A stretch of 64,000 nucleotides of DNA from Campanula takesimana (lineage: Eukaryota; Streptophyta; Magnoliopsida; Asterales; Campanulaceae): assembly GCA_026119855.1 (NCBI GenBank), contig JAOWBW010001460.1, forward strand, positions 124,001 to 188,000. The letters are read 5' to 3'. The notes under the pieces were generated by a model that saw only the letters and a program-made list of their open reading frames with translations, made no database searches and had not been told where the DNA came from. Shown here piece by piece: positions 1 to 12,058 of the stretch. Both the position numbers and the translations under genes were made by a program. Numbering within the stretch: position 1 is the first letter of the stretch; each line of letters begins with the position of its first letter.

Positions 1-119
1 ATAGCTCAACATTTCCATTGTAATGATAAAAAATAATTCAAGAAATGAATAAAAATTGCATCTTGTTAATTCGAAAATGATTTGGGTATTTGTTTATATT
101 TTAGACCGCACCCGAAGGT

Positions 120-165
120 TGCCCATGTTCCTCCAGTGTAGAGGCTCAGGTCTCCGTCGTTCAAA
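120..165 (-). ncRNA. Tat hairpin module H1 (decayed outer stem)
   Basis: Read on the minus strand this has GAAC-GACGG, ACCTGAG, CCTC, a loop, GAGG and CATGGGCA. The inner CCTC/GAGG stem is intact, while the outer stem that is CTACG/CGTAG in other copies is damaged. It is a predicted RNA structure; no expression evidence is available. Confidence 0.5.
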
Positions 166-205
166 CAAACGAAGACCATTTTTTTTGTGTGCACCCTGTT
201 TTTTG

Positions 206-301
206 CCTAGACCGCCCTTTCGGGTTTTCAATCTAGCGGGCTTCTTTTTTGCACGTGCTCTAATTTTTGCCTAGGCCGCCCTTGCGGGTTTTCAACCTAG
301 C
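206..301 (-). ncRNA. Two tandem CTAG hairpins with GNRA tetraloops (module H2)
   Basis: On the minus strand each unit has an outer stem and an inner CCC/GGG stem. One copy pairs CTAGA with TCTAG around a GAAA loop. The other pairs CTAGG with CCTAG around a GCAA loop. The A-T to G-C change on both sides of the outer stem and the two different GNRA loops argue for selection on structure. Related copies lie in Tat-A, Tat-C, Tat-D and Tat-E. Confidence 0.6.
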
Positions 302-342
302 GAGCTTTTTTTTTCTTCTTTTTTTTTTATGGTCTTCGTTTA

Positions 343-3300
343 TTAGACATAAAATCTCTTCAATTTGTCGAGGTTGACTTCCTTTGGCAGCTGATCTCCG
401 TCTAAATCCACGAGTCGGACTGCACCGCCGCTTAGTATATTCTTGACTACGTACGGACCGATCCATCGGGGTCCCCATTTTCCAAGGGGGTTCATGGCAT
501 TAGGAGGGTGTTGTCTTAGGACCAAATCTCCCACACTGATGTTTCGGGGCTTCACCTTTTTGTTGAAAGCCCTAGCCATTCTTTGTTGATAGGCCCTTGT
601 ACGTTCGATTGCCCTTAGCCTTTTCTCGTCGAGTAGGGCTAGCTGTTCATATCGACTTTGCATCCAATCGACTTCATTGACTTGGTTCTCGAGGAGGACC
701 CGTAGAGATGGGACTTCGAGCTCTATTGGGAGCACAGCTTCGGAACCATATACTAGTGCATAAGGAGTTTCTCCAGTCGCTGTCCGTATTGACGTGCGGT
801 AGCCCCATAATGCTAGAGGTATCTTTTCGGGCCAATCCCTTCCGGTAGAGGCCATTTTCTTCACGATGGTCTCGATTGTCTTATTAGCTGCCTCGACCGC
901 GCCGTTTGCTTGAGGGCGGTATGGAGATGATTTGTGCTTAGTAATCTTGTATTCTACCAGGAGCTCGTCCATCTCTCTCTCAAAGTGAGAACCGTTGTCT
1001 GAGATGATCTCATGAGGAACGCCGTACCGGCACATGATGTGGGTTTTCACGAATTCGGCCACTTTCTTAGCGTTGAGAACTCGGTAAGCCTGTGCTTCGA
1101 CCCATTTTGTAAAATAGTCCACGGCTACTAGGACGAAAGATTGTCCGTTGCTGCCAGTAGGGTGAACTTTGCCGATGATGTCTATTCCCCAACAAGAGAA
1201 AGGCCAAGGCGTGGTCATGTTGTAAAGCTGTGAGGGTGGAGCGTGCTGCAGATTGGCATGGAATTGGCATTTGGCGCACCTCTTGACTTTTTTGATGCAG
1301 TCCCTTTCCATGGTACTCCAATAATAACCCATGCGGAGTATCTTCTTGGTCAACATAAACCGGTTCATGTGGGGCCCACATTCACCTTCGTGGATCTCAT
1401 GCATGATTTCTTGAGCTTCGGTCTCATTTGAGCATAGGGGATTGATCCCTTCGTGGTGCCTTTTGTAGACTTTGTCCCCAATCAGTACATATCGGGAGGC
1501 TAGTCTTTGCAATGCCATTTGAGACTTCTTATTGCTATTCTCGGGATAAGTACCATCCTTGAGGAAATTCACGATATCCGCATACCACGGGGAGTTTGCT
1601 TGGACCTCGTTGATCTCGATACTCATGCAGTATGCTGGACTGTTCCTTCGGGAAATTTTGAAGGGCTTCACCATTTTACCCTCAGGTATTTCGACCAGTG
1701 AAGCGATAGTGGCTAGTGCATCAGCAAAACGGTTTTTGTCTCTTAGCAGGTAATTGAAGGTGATTTCTTGAAACTGTTCAACCAACTCCTCAAGATGTTG
1801 ACCATACCGTTGTAGAGTCGAGTCTTGAATCTTCCACTTTCCAGATGTTTGATTGATGATGAGAAAGGAATCACCAAATACTTCTAAACTTGTGACATTT
1901 CTCTCGAGGGCTGCTTCGAGCCCCGCTATGCATGCTTCGTACTCAGCGGTGTTGTTGGTTGCTTCAAATTCGAGGCGGATAGCGATTGGAGTATACATGT
2001 CCTTTGGATCAACAAGTGACATCCCTATGCCATATCCATGCTTATTGGTTGCGCCATCGAAAAAAAGTTGCCACTTATTTTCTTCTGTTGTAGCACAAAT
2101 TAAATGCTCGTCAGGGAACTGTACATCTTCCCCCTTCACTTCGTCACACGGAAATTCAGCAAGCTGATCACTGAACACTTTCCCCCTGCTGGATTTGAGT
2201 GTGACGTAAGTGATATCGTAGCCGGCGAGCATGAAATACCATTTAGCTATTCTTGTTGACATGAAAGGCTTCTCGAAGATGTAACGGAGCGGGTCCACTT
2301 TTGCTACCAACTTGATTGGGAAGGCCTCCATATAATGCTTGAGCTTTTGAGTAACCCAAACCAATGCAGCACAAGACTTCTCTAAGACAGAGTAGTTCTT
2401 TTCAGCTCCTTGAAACCGGCAGCTGACAAAGTAGATAGCATTCTCTTTTGTGGAGTCTCGCTGTTCTTGTGCTAACATAGCCCCTAGGGCTTCATCATTG
2501 ACAGTGAGATAGAGCAAGCGAGGCTTCTCCTTGTGCGGTGGAACCAAAACTGGAGGGCATGTCAAGTAATGCTTCACTTGGTCGAAGGCTTCTTGGCAAG
2601 CATCGGTCCATTCTAGAGCCATATTCTTCTTGAGTAGCTTGAAGATCGGTTCACACATGGAAGTGAGTTGGTGCACAAACCGACTGATGTATTGAAGTCT
2701 GCCCATGAAACCTTTGATTTCTTTCTGCGTCTTTGGAGGAGGCATGTCAATGATTGCCTTGATCTTGGAGGGATCGGCTTCAATCCCCCTCTCAGTGACC
2801 ATGTAACTGAGAACCTTTCCTCTGACGACCCCAAAAGTGCACTTTGCGGGATTGAGTCTCATTTTGTGTTGTCGAAGTCTTTCAAAGAACTTGCGAAGAT
2901 CGATCAAATGTTGATCGTTGGTTCCCTTTGAATGGATGATCATGTCGTCTACATAGACCTCGATCTCTTTATGAATCATGTCATGGAATAGATCCGTAAC
3001 AGCCCTCTGGTAGGTAGCCCCAGCGTTCCTTAGTCCGAACAGCATGACTGTGTAGCAGAAAGTCCCCCACGGAGTTGTGAATGTCTTGTGTTGATCCTCT
3101 TCGGACATGAGAATCTGATTGTAATCGGCAAAACCGTCCACAAATGAGCGGACTTCATAGTTGGCAGTTGAATCGACGAGCATGTCGATGTTTGGTAGTG
3201 GAAAATCATCTTTCGGGGAAGCTTTGTTCAAATCCCGGAAGTCCACACAAACTCGAACCTTGCCGTTTGCCTTTCTGACTGTCACAATGTTGGCTAGCCA

Positions 3301-3387
3301 AGTCGGATACTCAATGACTTTGATGAAACCCACACTGAGGAGCTTTTCAATCTCTTCTTTGACTTGTAGAGACCATTCTGGCTTGAT
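343..3387 (-). pseudogene. pol: Tat-1 pol: reverse transcriptase, RNase H, archaeal-type RNase H, integrase
   Basis: This frame copies element RNA into DNA and integrates it. Counting from the methionine at 3333, RT carries YVDD at residues 127-130 and the RT-linked RNase H follows to about residue 400. A second RNase H spans about 421-546 with candidate catalytic D426, E464, D488 and D538, the Tat-lineage hallmark. Integrase has a zinc-binding region ending in CAKC (686-689) and catalytic D718, D779 and E814, a DD35E spacing. A C-terminal domain containing GKWGPRWIGPYVV closes the protein. All catalytic residues look intact and there are no internal stops. The RT start is cut from the upstream polyprotein by an in-frame TAG at 3388-3390, so the protein is probably not made normally. 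Confidence 0.92.
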
Positions 3388-4362
3388 CTATCGGAGCTTC
3401 TGCTTTACTGGCTTGGCGTCCTCTCTGATCGGAATTCTGTGCTCCGCAACCTTTCTGTCCAAACCCGGCATGTCTCTGTACAACCATGCGAATACATCCA
3501 CAAACTCTTTGAGCAGTGCAGTCAATTTGTCTTTGTCTTCCCCCTTGAAGAAGCTGCCAATCTTCGTTTCTTTCGGCTCCTCGTCGGTACCCAGATTAAC
3601 AACATCCAATTCCTCATCAGCCCCTGGACCATTTTCACCACGACAACGAACCTGTTGAGCTAGTTCATTTAGGTATGTTATGTTTTCGTGGTCTATTTCA
3701 TCATAATTTGAATCGTTATTAACTTGTTCATTAAGTTCGTTATTAGTTAATTCATCATTTATGATGTTTGCAATCTCGGGGTACTCAGAAATATCAAATT
3801 TTTCATTAGCAAAGAAAGGAAACACACGCTCGGCTATTGCCTCCATATCCTCTTGGGTGAGGACATTAGAAACATTCTCGGACTCGAAAGTAAGTGTGAG
3901 CTGCTCTTCCTTTGTTGCTGTACGGGGTATGCAACCCATTTCTCGGATCAAGAAATCGTCGGATACTATGGGCCCCTTCGTTGAATACCAGTTGTTTATT
4001 GGCTCGGAGCTTGACGGGATCTCACTGATGGTTTCCTTTCTGACGACGGTGTCGTAGATGGCGTTGACTTGACAATCGTCCATGATGGCAAATTATTCGA
4101 ACATGGAGGCTAGATCGGATAGTTCTTCCCCCACGGTAATCTCTACCTCGGACTCTATAGTCACTTTCTTGCCCCACAATTCTCGGGGTGACATTGGAGT
4201 AGGCTCCCTTTCTTGTGTCGGTATTTCACAATCAGTGAAGATCTCGAGACCGGGCTTTCTGACGCCCTTGTTGTTAACCCATGGTTCGGGAAAGATCATG
4301 TACGGAACATCTTCCCCTTGGCGAACAAAATAACCATTTAGTGTGTTGCGGTAAGGCCTCAA
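3388..4362 (-). pseudogene. Tat-1 polyprotein segment between protease and RT
   Basis: This is an acidic linker that leads into the RT N-terminus. It includes the phrases GEDVPYMIFPEPWVNNKG, FFKGEDKDKLTALLKEF and VFAWLYRDMPGLD; the last is the usual entry to Tat RT. Two in-frame stops break it: TAA at 4093-4095 and TAG at 3388-3390. It is in the same frame as the downstream RT. Tat-E carries the homologous segment at 55313-56330. No enzymatic function is known to me for it. Confidence 0.75.
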
Positions 4363-4377
4363 GTTAGGGATTTCATA

Positions 4378-5212
4378 TTATCGACCTTCTTTGCGAGCTC
4401 GGGTCTTTTGACTTTTGACTGCTTGCTCGTACTTTAAGTCATCTTCCGTAGGTTCGTACCCCAAACCAAACTTGTTCTTGACAAAAGGAACTCCTACGGG
4501 GTGCAATATCCCTTGTTGATGCTTCCCTAGGCCTAGACCGGGAACGTGATTCATGTTCCTCATCATGCGGAGGATTTTAGGATTGCGAGGGTCCATTGTC
4601 TGGTTCCCCCTTCTTTGTCGATGGTGTTGACACCGGAGAGAGTGGCATCTTCTATCCCGTGTTGAACTTGGTGAACGGGTTGTCCCCCATTTTTGTGGAT
4701 GGTGACATTCTCGGCCATGACGGTGACTATCTCGTCCCCATTTCTGATCTTGACACATTGATGGAGAGTAGAAGGGACAGCATTAGAACTGTGGATCCAA
4801 GGTCGGCCCAAAGCAAGTTGAATGAAGCAGGGACATCAAGTACTTGGAATGGGACGGACATGATCATGCTTCCAAATTCGATATCAACTTCTAACATTCC
4901 CATGACTATACGGGCAGTGCTGTCGTACCCTCTAATGACTTGTGCGGAGGGTTGTAAATCGGAGCTTTTGAGCCCCAGTATGCCCATGACTCGGCTAGGC
5001 ATTAAGTTGAGTGCAGAACCACCGTCTACTAGGACTCTTGAAATAGGTCTCCCCCTTGCCCTTACTTTAAGGTAGATGGCTTCATTGTGTTCGGACCCAA
5101 ATGGCGGGAGGTCAATGTCGGAAAAAGTGATGACATTGCCGAAGTGAATGTGACCTATCATTGCTGTGAGGTCCTCAGGAGTCGTGTCGGGAGAGACTGA
5201 TATGTCATCCAA
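4378..5212 (-). pseudogene. Tat-1 aspartic protease domain, frameshifted
   Basis: This is the retropepsin-like protease that would cleave the polyprotein. The minus-strand frame 5212-4727 contains VLVDGGSALNLMP, with the D-G-G-S form of the aspartic protease active site, and ILGLKSSDL and SFNLLWADLGS further on. The domain continues in another frame at 4811-4563 (GRPWIHSSNAVPSTLHQCVK). The linker to the RT side lies in a third frame at 4758-4378 and ends at TAA 4378-4380. At least two frameshifts therefore cut the domain. The equivalent region is absent from Tat-E. Confidence 0.8.
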
Positions 5213-7076
5213 GTTCCTGATGATGAGGTCTCGGTGTTTCTTTGATGATGCAATAAGTCCCAGATGGATATGTTGGCTTGCGTCTTCTTGAGTTGTGTTA
5301 ACAAAGGATCTTTGGGTACGTCGCGTGTTTGCGATCTTTGAGAAGAGGTGTTGGTTGCTGCGGCATTGGGAGGGATTGTGCTCGTTGTTACTCGGCCACT
5401 GCGAGTGAGCACGTTCACAGTCCCGTGTAGCTTCTTCTTCCTATTCTCTAAGTCTTCCCTCATAATCTCATCATAAGTCACAACATAACAAGAATTATCA
5501 AGTTTATTCATATCATCGGAGCCCTCATTCACAATTGGGATCGAATGAGTGGTTCCTTCAAACTCTCCTACCTCTATTACATTGACACCACCCTCATTAG
5601 GGATTATGAATTCCTTCTTGTCTATGAGGTCTTGGATGGTGTTGCGGATGGAGAAGCAATCCTCGGTGAGGTGGCCGGTGCATTGATGGTAGTCACACCA
5701 TTTGTGGTGGGCATGATTGGGACGGAGCGGTTGTGGTTGCTTGTACCCTTGAAGAGGGGTGATTTGTCCCTTGTCCTTTAGAGCTTCATAGGCCTCGGTG
5801 ATGGTCATGCCATTGAGAGGAGTGTAGACGCAGTCATTTTGGAACCGTTTGCCTTGTGGTGGAGGGACCTTCTTGTAATTCCCCTTGTCGGTAGTAACGG
5901 CATTGACAGAAGCCTCTTTGTTTGAACTAGAGGCGGCCTTGTATAGGTAAGTAGGAGTGGCCTTTTTAATCTCCTTGAGCAAGTCATCCATGCGTACCCC
6001 CGCCTCATACATTTAGGAGAAGTCGGAGTAGCAAGCCCCACTTAGGTGGGTGCGGAGATCAATCTTGAGACACTTGAGAAAGATGTCCATTTTCTCTTTT
6101 GTGTTTGGCCTCTCAACATTTCAGAGAGCTTGTCATTCCATCTCCTTGTGAAGTCAATGAAGGACTCATTGTCTCTTTGAGTGGTGTTCTCGAGCTCTTT
6201 CCTTGTGGGCCGGTGAGTGGTGTTGCCTTGATATTGATTTTTGAAGGCAAGCATAGCGGCATCCCAATCAAGACGGACAGTGAGCGGGAGAGTTGCATAC
6301 CAATCCTTTGCCGCCCCTCGAGGGTGAGAGGAAAGCATTGAGCCATAACTTTTGGGGAGACCTTCTTCGGAACCATAGCCCAAATGTAAGTCTCGATGTG
6401 AGCCATCAGGCATGAGTTGCCCTTAAACTTGCTATGTCGGGCATCTTGAATTTGTCGGGAGAGCGTCCCGTGCTCATGAGGATGGATGACTGATAAGGCT
6501 TGTGTTGGAGCCTTTTCCCATGTTGAGGCCGTCGAATTTCTGATCAATGTAGGCCATGATGGAATCGACCATTTTGGGGTCGTTGTTGTCGGTGCTTGGT
6601 CCCCCCACTTTTGGTACGGGCACTGACATATGGGCTTTCAAACAAACCTCGGTCCACTTGGATTCCTCATTGTCATTAACCCCCTTGTTCTTGGAGAGCT
6701 TGAGGAGCTTGGCTTTCAATTGGTCAACCTCGGCCTCGTGGGCCTTCCCTTTGACTGTCGACATGAGCTTGCCACAAGGCTTCTTTGGTTGAGCCTCTTG
6801 TTTAAGGGTAGAGACTTGTTGTTGGAGTGCTTGAACCATGGCAGAAAGCTGTTCGAGAGTCATGGCGTTGTTGGTGCTAGAGTCGCCGGCCATTGATGAT
6901 GTAGAAGCTGTTGGAGTGATCGGTTCACGGACAAGCCTGTTGGATGAATCCCTGTAGATGCGGAGAGTACCAATCGGACCTATAATTGGAGAAGTAGCCC
7001 TTGTCAGTCTCGGTTCACACTTTCGGTCCATGAAGAGGTTGAGAACACACAGTTGGGCACACGACTCGAACCACAT
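5158..7076 (-). pseudogene. gag: Tat-1 gag (capsid and nucleocapsid-like region), frameshifted
   Basis: Gag would form the virus-like particle. The N-terminal part (7076-6474) has a hydrophilic, coiled-coil-prone stretch with LEQLSAMVQALQQQVSTLKQ. The capsid part switches frames at 6547-6413 and continues at 6413-6042 with the gag motif AAKDWYATLPL and FIDFTRRWNDK. The C-terminal part (6012-5158) has the Tat zinc-binding signature CDYHQCTGHLTEDC. At least two frameshifts interrupt gag, and a third separates it from protease. Confidence 0.85.
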
Positions 7077-7753
7077 AAAAAAAAGACTTTTTTTTTTTTT
7101 TTTTATAAGTCGGAGGGAATGGGTCCCTTTTGGGGTTTCTAAGAAGATAATGGAATCGTCACACTAGTATATAGACCATCTCGCGGTCCCATATACTCAT
7201 CGGATTCCATCGCGTTTGTGAATCTACATGTGTCGGGATTAAACTAAATTAATGTAGTAAAGCATACATGCGGGGACGGATTTTTTTATTTTCGTCCAAA
7301 ATGATCCACTTTTGGGGACGGATTTTTATTGCGTCCGTTTCAACAAGTTGGCATGTATGATTTGAAAACATTAGTTTAGGGAAATCTCGGTACATGGAAA
7401 CCGACTTGGTCACGGAGTGTTAGACCCTAACTAGAATCGTAGTCTTAAAGGTCACCCCCAGCATGTAGTCATGAACTACGCCACGGGCTGAGGTTTACCG
7501 CTTCGAAAGAGCCAAGGTCGAGTGGAGCTTGAAACTTTCTAGGACGGGCCTCGACGGGTTTGGGGTTGAACTTGTGCGACTCGATAGTGAGTAATTTATA
7601 GGAGTAATGTGCATGTAGTGTGAGGTCTATCACGTGAAAAAAAATTTTTGTTTTTTTTTTTTGAAAAGAAAAGATAAAAAAACACATAAGCACGTAATTA
7701 CAACTCCCGAATCATCCGTTTAAACCTCAAGCAGTCCCCAGCGGATTCGCCAC
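7077..7753 (-). other. Tat-1 5' leader with primer-binding site
   Basis: The untranslated leader runs between LTR and gag. The primer-binding site at 7735-7752 reads TGGCGAATCCGCTGGGGA on the minus strand, directly after the LTR end. It resembles the tRNA-Arg-type site of Tat/Ogre elements. The leader is clearly homologous to that of Tat-A (16400-16890 plus 18151-18360), and both carry a short direct repeat near the same point (about 7270-7335 here). Confidence 0.8.
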
Positions 7754-7833
7754 TATAGATACCCCGGGGAAACCACGGCTTGGCTAGAGCGCGTGAATTA
7801 CCTAGGATGTCTAATTGTGTTTTAGAGTCGCCA
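7754..7833 (-). repeat. Tat-1 5' LTR fragment
   Basis: This is the last 80 bp of the LTR, ending in the family terminus GGGGTATCTA followed by TA instead of the normal CA. It shares the phrase about cttggctagagc with Tat-A, Tat-B and Tat-D LTRs. The rest is hidden in the assembly gap. Confidence 0.85.
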
Positions 7834-7933
7834 NNNNNNNNNNNNNNNNNNNNNNNNNNNNNNNNNNNNNNNNNNNNNNNNNNNNNNNNNNNNNNNNNNN
7901 NNNNNNNNNNNNNNNNNNNNNNNNNNNNNNNNN
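7834..7933. other. Assembly gap of exactly 100 N
   Basis: The run is exactly 100 N, the usual placeholder for a gap of unknown size. It removes the rest of the Tat-1 5' LTR and the 3' end (RNase H, 3' LTR) of Copia-2. Order and distance across it should not be trusted. Confidence 0.97.
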
Positions 7934-7991
7934 AAGATAAAGGAGTGAGCCAATCATACCTCGATAGAGCGTTTGATCAACACGTTTACCT

Positions 7992-8700
7992 TTAAGTCTT
8001 TGTCGAGTTTATTGCCGGTAGCCATTGGAGTGTCGTATGCTTGGCATTTTCAAGTCCAAACTTCTTGATTAAGTCCTTTGTATATTTGGATTGATTGATA
8101 AATATGCCTTCACTCATTTGCTTGATTTGAAGCCCGAGGAAGAATGTGAGTTCTCCCATCATGCTCATTTCAAACTTGCTCTTCATTAGTTTCTCAAAGC
8201 TCTTACACATCAATTCATTAGTAGAACCAAATATAATATCATCAAATAAATTTGAACAAGTAATTTATGACTATTATGTTTGGCAATGAAAACATTTGTA
8301 TCGATTTTACCGCGAGTGAAGCCTTTTTCGATGAGAAACTTGGATAGTGTATCGTACCATGCTCTTGGTGCTTGCATGAGCCCATACAAAGCTTTCTGGA
8401 GTTTGTAACATGATTTGGAAAATATGAATCTTCAAACCCAGGTGGTTGAGCACGTAGACTTGTTCTTGGAGTTCACCATTTAGAAACGCGCTCTTCACAT
8501 CCATTTGATATAACTGAAGTTTCTTGGAGCTTCGTAAGCTAGAAATAATCTGATAGCTTCAAGTCTTGCTACGGGCGCGAAAGTTTCATCGTAATCAATT
8601 CCTTTTCTTGCCTATAGCCTTGTACAACCAATCTTGCTTTGTTTCTTGTGATGGTTCCATTCTCATCCATCTTGTTTCTGAACACCCATTTCGTACCAAT
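7992..8700 (-). pseudogene. Copia-2 reverse transcriptase, degraded
   Basis: Recognisable RT pieces are VIGTKWVFRNKMDENG (about 8700), MDVKSAFLNGELQEQVYV (8504) and GELTFFLGLQIKQ (about 8160). The catalytic YVDD has become LFDD near 8240-8255. Pieces lie in different frames with stops between them. RNase H is missing because the element ends at the assembly gap. Confidence 0.8.
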
Positions 8701-8745
8701 CACTCCTTGATCATTTGGTCTTGGAACAAGAGTCCAAACCTTACA

Positions 8746-9339
8746 TCATTCAAATTGATTGAGTTCTTCTTGCATTGCAACAACCCAATTAGGATCTTGG
8801 AGCGCTTCATCAGCTTTCTTCGGTTTAATTTGAGAGATAAATGCAGTGTAAGCATCAAAGTTTGTAGCTCTCCTTGTACGAACACCAACGTTTAGATCAC
8901 CAATGATATTATTGATTGGGTGACCTCTAACTTCATGAATTTCAGGAGGTAAGTTAGGTTGAGTCGTAGTAACTTGAAGGTATTCAATTGGTACATCTTC
9001 ACCAGATTTTAAATCATCAAAATTTGGGGGTTGAATTGGTGTAGAGTTGAAACTTGGGTTTACACCAGATGCAGCTGTAGATATAGGCGCATGATAGGAA
9101 TCAGGGAGGCACAACATGTGAGTGAGGCGCAGCTGATGACTCATGGGGTGCGCCATATGAGGAATTAGGCGCAACTGATGCTGATGGATTTCCTTGAGTT
9201 GATAGATTCTACTCTTGTGTAGGCGCAACATAAATAGGAGCACATGTATCATTAAGCTCAATAGAATCATCAACAACATTTGGAGCCAAATGTGGCTCAA
9301 GGAGAGAATGTTCATCAAATGTAACATGTACAGATTCAA
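8746..9339 (-). pseudogene. Copia-2 integrase-to-RT linker and RT entry
   Basis: The proximal part is a variable linker with repeated GGCGCA/TGCGCC words in the DNA (9120-9230). The distal part has the standard copia RT entry VRTRRATNFDAYTAFI and EALQDPNWVVAMQEELNQFE. It is out of frame with the integrase upstream. Confidence 0.75.
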
Positions 9340-9359
9340 CTATCACTAATGTAGATCTA

Positions 9360-10628
9360 TTAAAAAACGCGAAAAGCTTTAGAATGTTTGGCATACCCAA
9401 CAAAAATGCCTTCGTCAGCTTTGGCATCTAATTTACCTCTATGTTCGTTTCCATTGTAGAGGATATAACATTTGCAACCAAAGATCTTGAAGAATGCAAT
9501 CTTGGGAGTTCTACCACGCCAAAGTTCATACGGAGTCTTATTGTGAAGTTTGTTGATGAGGGAACGATTTTGAGTAAAACATGCTGTGTTGATAGCTTCT
9601 TCCCAAAAGTACTTAGGCAATTTCGCTTCAGCTATCATCGTCTTTCCCGTTTCAATCAACGTTCTATTCTTTCTTTCCACAACCCCATTTTGTTGAGGAA
9701 CTCCAGCGGTTGAGAAGTTGTGATATATCCCATGATCGTCGCAATATCGTGCAACACCGTTGTTCTTGAATTTTGCTCCATTGTCGGATCAAGCACTAAC
9801 GATGTCATCTTCTTTTTGGGTTTGGAGCAGTCTGAATAAGGTGGTCAAAATGTCGTAACAATCGTCTTTTGAGATCATCATTTCCACCCATGTGTATCTT
9901 GAATAATCATCCACCACAACTAGAGTATATTTGTTCTTTCGAATACTTGCAGTGGTGGCTGGTCCAAATAGATCAATGTGGAGCAGTTGCAAACATCTAG
10001 AAGTTAAGGGATTGGTCTTGCTGGAGAAACATTTCTTCGGTTGTTTGCCAAGTTGACATGCGGCGCACTTCTTGTCATGATGATCAGCAACCTTGGGAAG
10101 TCCTTTAACTAGGTTATTCCTGCTGAGTTTAGATAGATATTTGAAGTTCAAGTGACTTAAGCGCTTGTGGCACAGCCAACTATTTTCGCTCACACTTTTA
10201 GCTACAAAACAAAGATTAGTACTAGAGTTCATACTATGGAAATCAATAATGTAAATGTTTGTCTTACGATATCCCGTGAGTAATGTAGCTCCAGTTTTGC
10301 CATTCTTGATAAGACATTGAGTTGAGGTGAAATGGCATTCTAATCCTTTGTTGCAGAATTGAGATATGGCTAATAAATTGTGCTTGAGCTCTTCGACGAG
10401 AGAGACTCTTTCAATGCGCACTTTGTCTTTCTTGAGCTTTCCATATGCAACAACTTGACCTTTGTTATTATCACCAAATGTTACTGAGGGACCTCTTTCT
10501 TCATGGACATCTTCTAATAAGGATTCATCTCTAGTCATGTGTCTTGAACACCCACTATCGAGAATCCATTCATAATTTCTAGCTTTTGAAGATCCAGCCA
10601 TGAAACAAAGAACCTGAAATATAGACAT
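9360..10628 (-). pseudogene. Copia-2 protease end and integrase
   Basis: The protease active site is WILDSGCSRHMT (D-S-G form) near 10560. Integrase follows with the zinc region WLCHKRLSHLNFKYL and CAACQLGK, then the catalytic core HIDLFGPA and SDNGAKF. A single in-frame TGA (9789-9791) sits immediately before SDNG, where an arginine is normal; CGA to TGA is the simplest change. The C-terminal part contains ERKNRTLIE and GKTPYELW-like sequence and stays in the same frame to 9360. Confidence 0.85.
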
Positions 10629-12058
10629 TTAAGCAGGTCCCCTTTATTCCTTTTGGGTCCTAGGGTTAGCAAACTTTTGACAACCCACTCTTGCTTGACC
10701 TTAGGGTTTTACGTCCTTTAGCATTGGGAGTTAATCGCAAAAGGCATTCCACGGCCTTGTGTCCAGAACAATCACAAATGGAACAATGATGAAAGCCACC
10801 AATCACATGAGTTTTCACAAACCCTTTACTTTTCTTTGGGATAGCATTCTTCTTTGGGTCAGATGGACTAGCCTTAACAAAATCCTTCTTTTGAAATTTT
10901 GGAGCGCTTGATCTAGGAGGGCGCCTAGGGCTAGGAGGCGCACGACGATGAGGCGCGTGGCTCCTAGGCGCATAATGAGCACTCGGAGAAGGAGCGCGCT
11001 TTGTTTCAAGAGGAATTTTGCTAGAGGATGATTCATCTGTAGCTATATCTTTCCCATTAGCTTTCCAAATTGCTTCGTTGGGTAGCCATAATGGAATGTT
11101 TGTCTCTTGACTTTTTCCTGTCCTTTACCCATTGAATTAGAATTTTTTCCTTGGAATTCAAAAGTTTGCTGGTTTGTAAATTCACTATCTCTTTCAGCAC
11201 AGACATCACATTTAAAGTTGTCACTAGTTGATGAGAATCCCAAGCCACTTTATCACCACTGACTTTTTGGGACTCAAATATATTCTCCATAGTGACACGA
11301 GAAGTGGACCACTCATTTGTAATCTTTTTAAGATCAGTAATTTGAGCAACCAATTCATCGTTTTGAACTTTAAGAAGTGAGTTTTGTTCTGTTAGAAAGG
11401 TGTTTTTAACAGTAAGAGGAGTCATGCTCTTTATCTGCTCCTTAAGGAGGGTGAGTTCAGATTTAAGTAGAGATTTCTCGGTCTTAAGCTAGGAAATTTC
11501 ATCACATGATAGTGCTAAAGCTTCCTTCATACTATCAAATCTAGTGATTACCTTTTCAGCCTTTTTGAACAATTTTTCTTGTTCAGCAATCACTTCATCA
11601 TCATTGATTTTGGAGATTGGAGCAGTTGGTTCAACTTGAGGTCTAATGTAAGCTCCTTTTCTCAACTTGTTCCATACACTTAGATCACATTGTGAGAATA
11701 ACAATCCACCATCGCTTTGAGCCGGAGTGAGAAATCCTTGTTCAACGAGCTCTCTGATGGTTGGTCCTTTCTTCCTTTTCACTTCTTGAAAACCTGCAGA
11801 TTTCTTGATAGGTTTATTCAAGACATTCATATCAGGAACATCCTTGGAGAAGTCATCATCAGAATAATAAGTATCAACTTCATCATCATTTGCCATCAAG
11901 CAAATGAGTCCATCATCAGAATCTTCATCGCTCTCATCTGAGTCTATTTCGATCCAAGTGTTCTGCTCATTTGCTGGTGATTCTTCTTCAGCAACCATTC
12001 CCTTGTGACGAGTGAATTTGGGAGTGAACTTGGGAGTATGGCTGCTCTTCTTCTGCAT
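10629..12058 (-). pseudogene. Copia-2 gag-to-protease linker, coiled-coil rich
   Basis: The minus-strand frame 12058-11489 is acidic (EIDSDESDEDSDDGLICL) and ends in a heptad-like lysine/glutamate-rich stretch. 11425-11057 continues with SLLKVQNDELVAQITDLKK, a coiled-coil. A proline/arginine-rich region near 10900-10990 is encoded by repeated GGCGC words. A second zinc-knuckle-like CSICDCSGHKAVEC lies near 10750-10800 in another frame. Such long linkers are typical of SIRE elements. Stops and frame changes show decay. Confidence 0.65.

Larger units (their letters stand above)
1..342 (-). other. Tat-1 3' noncoding region with structured modules
   Basis: This stretch follows the integrase stop. 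It contains one copy of the CTACG/CGTAG hairpin (120-165) and two tandem copies of the CTAG hairpin with GNRA loops (206-301), separated by A/T-rich runs. The same order recurs in Tat-D at 49160-49540. An antisense gene would be expected to the left, by analogy with Tat-D, but lies outside the window. Confidence 0.8.
1..7833 (-). mobile_element. Tat-1: Tat-lineage Ty3/gypsy LTR retrotransposon, 3' end outside window
   Basis: Reading the minus strand from high to low coordinates gives a truncated 5' LTR (7833-7754), a primer-binding site, a leader, gag, protease, RT, RNase H, a second archaeal-type RNase H, integrase and a 3' noncoding region that leaves the window at base 1. The second RNase H marks the Tat lineage. 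The RT-to-integrase reading frame is continuous for 996 codons, but gag and protease are frameshifted and several stops interrupt the upstream part, so the copy is not autonomous. It closely resembles Tat-D at 43318-52338, including the 3' noncoding modules. Confidence 0.93.

Noticed and set aside
1067..1701. Frames opposite and beside integrase in Tat-1
   Set aside because: They are shadows of the long pol frame.
7780..7995. Frame spanning the N run
   Set aside because: It is an artefact of translating through the assembly gap.
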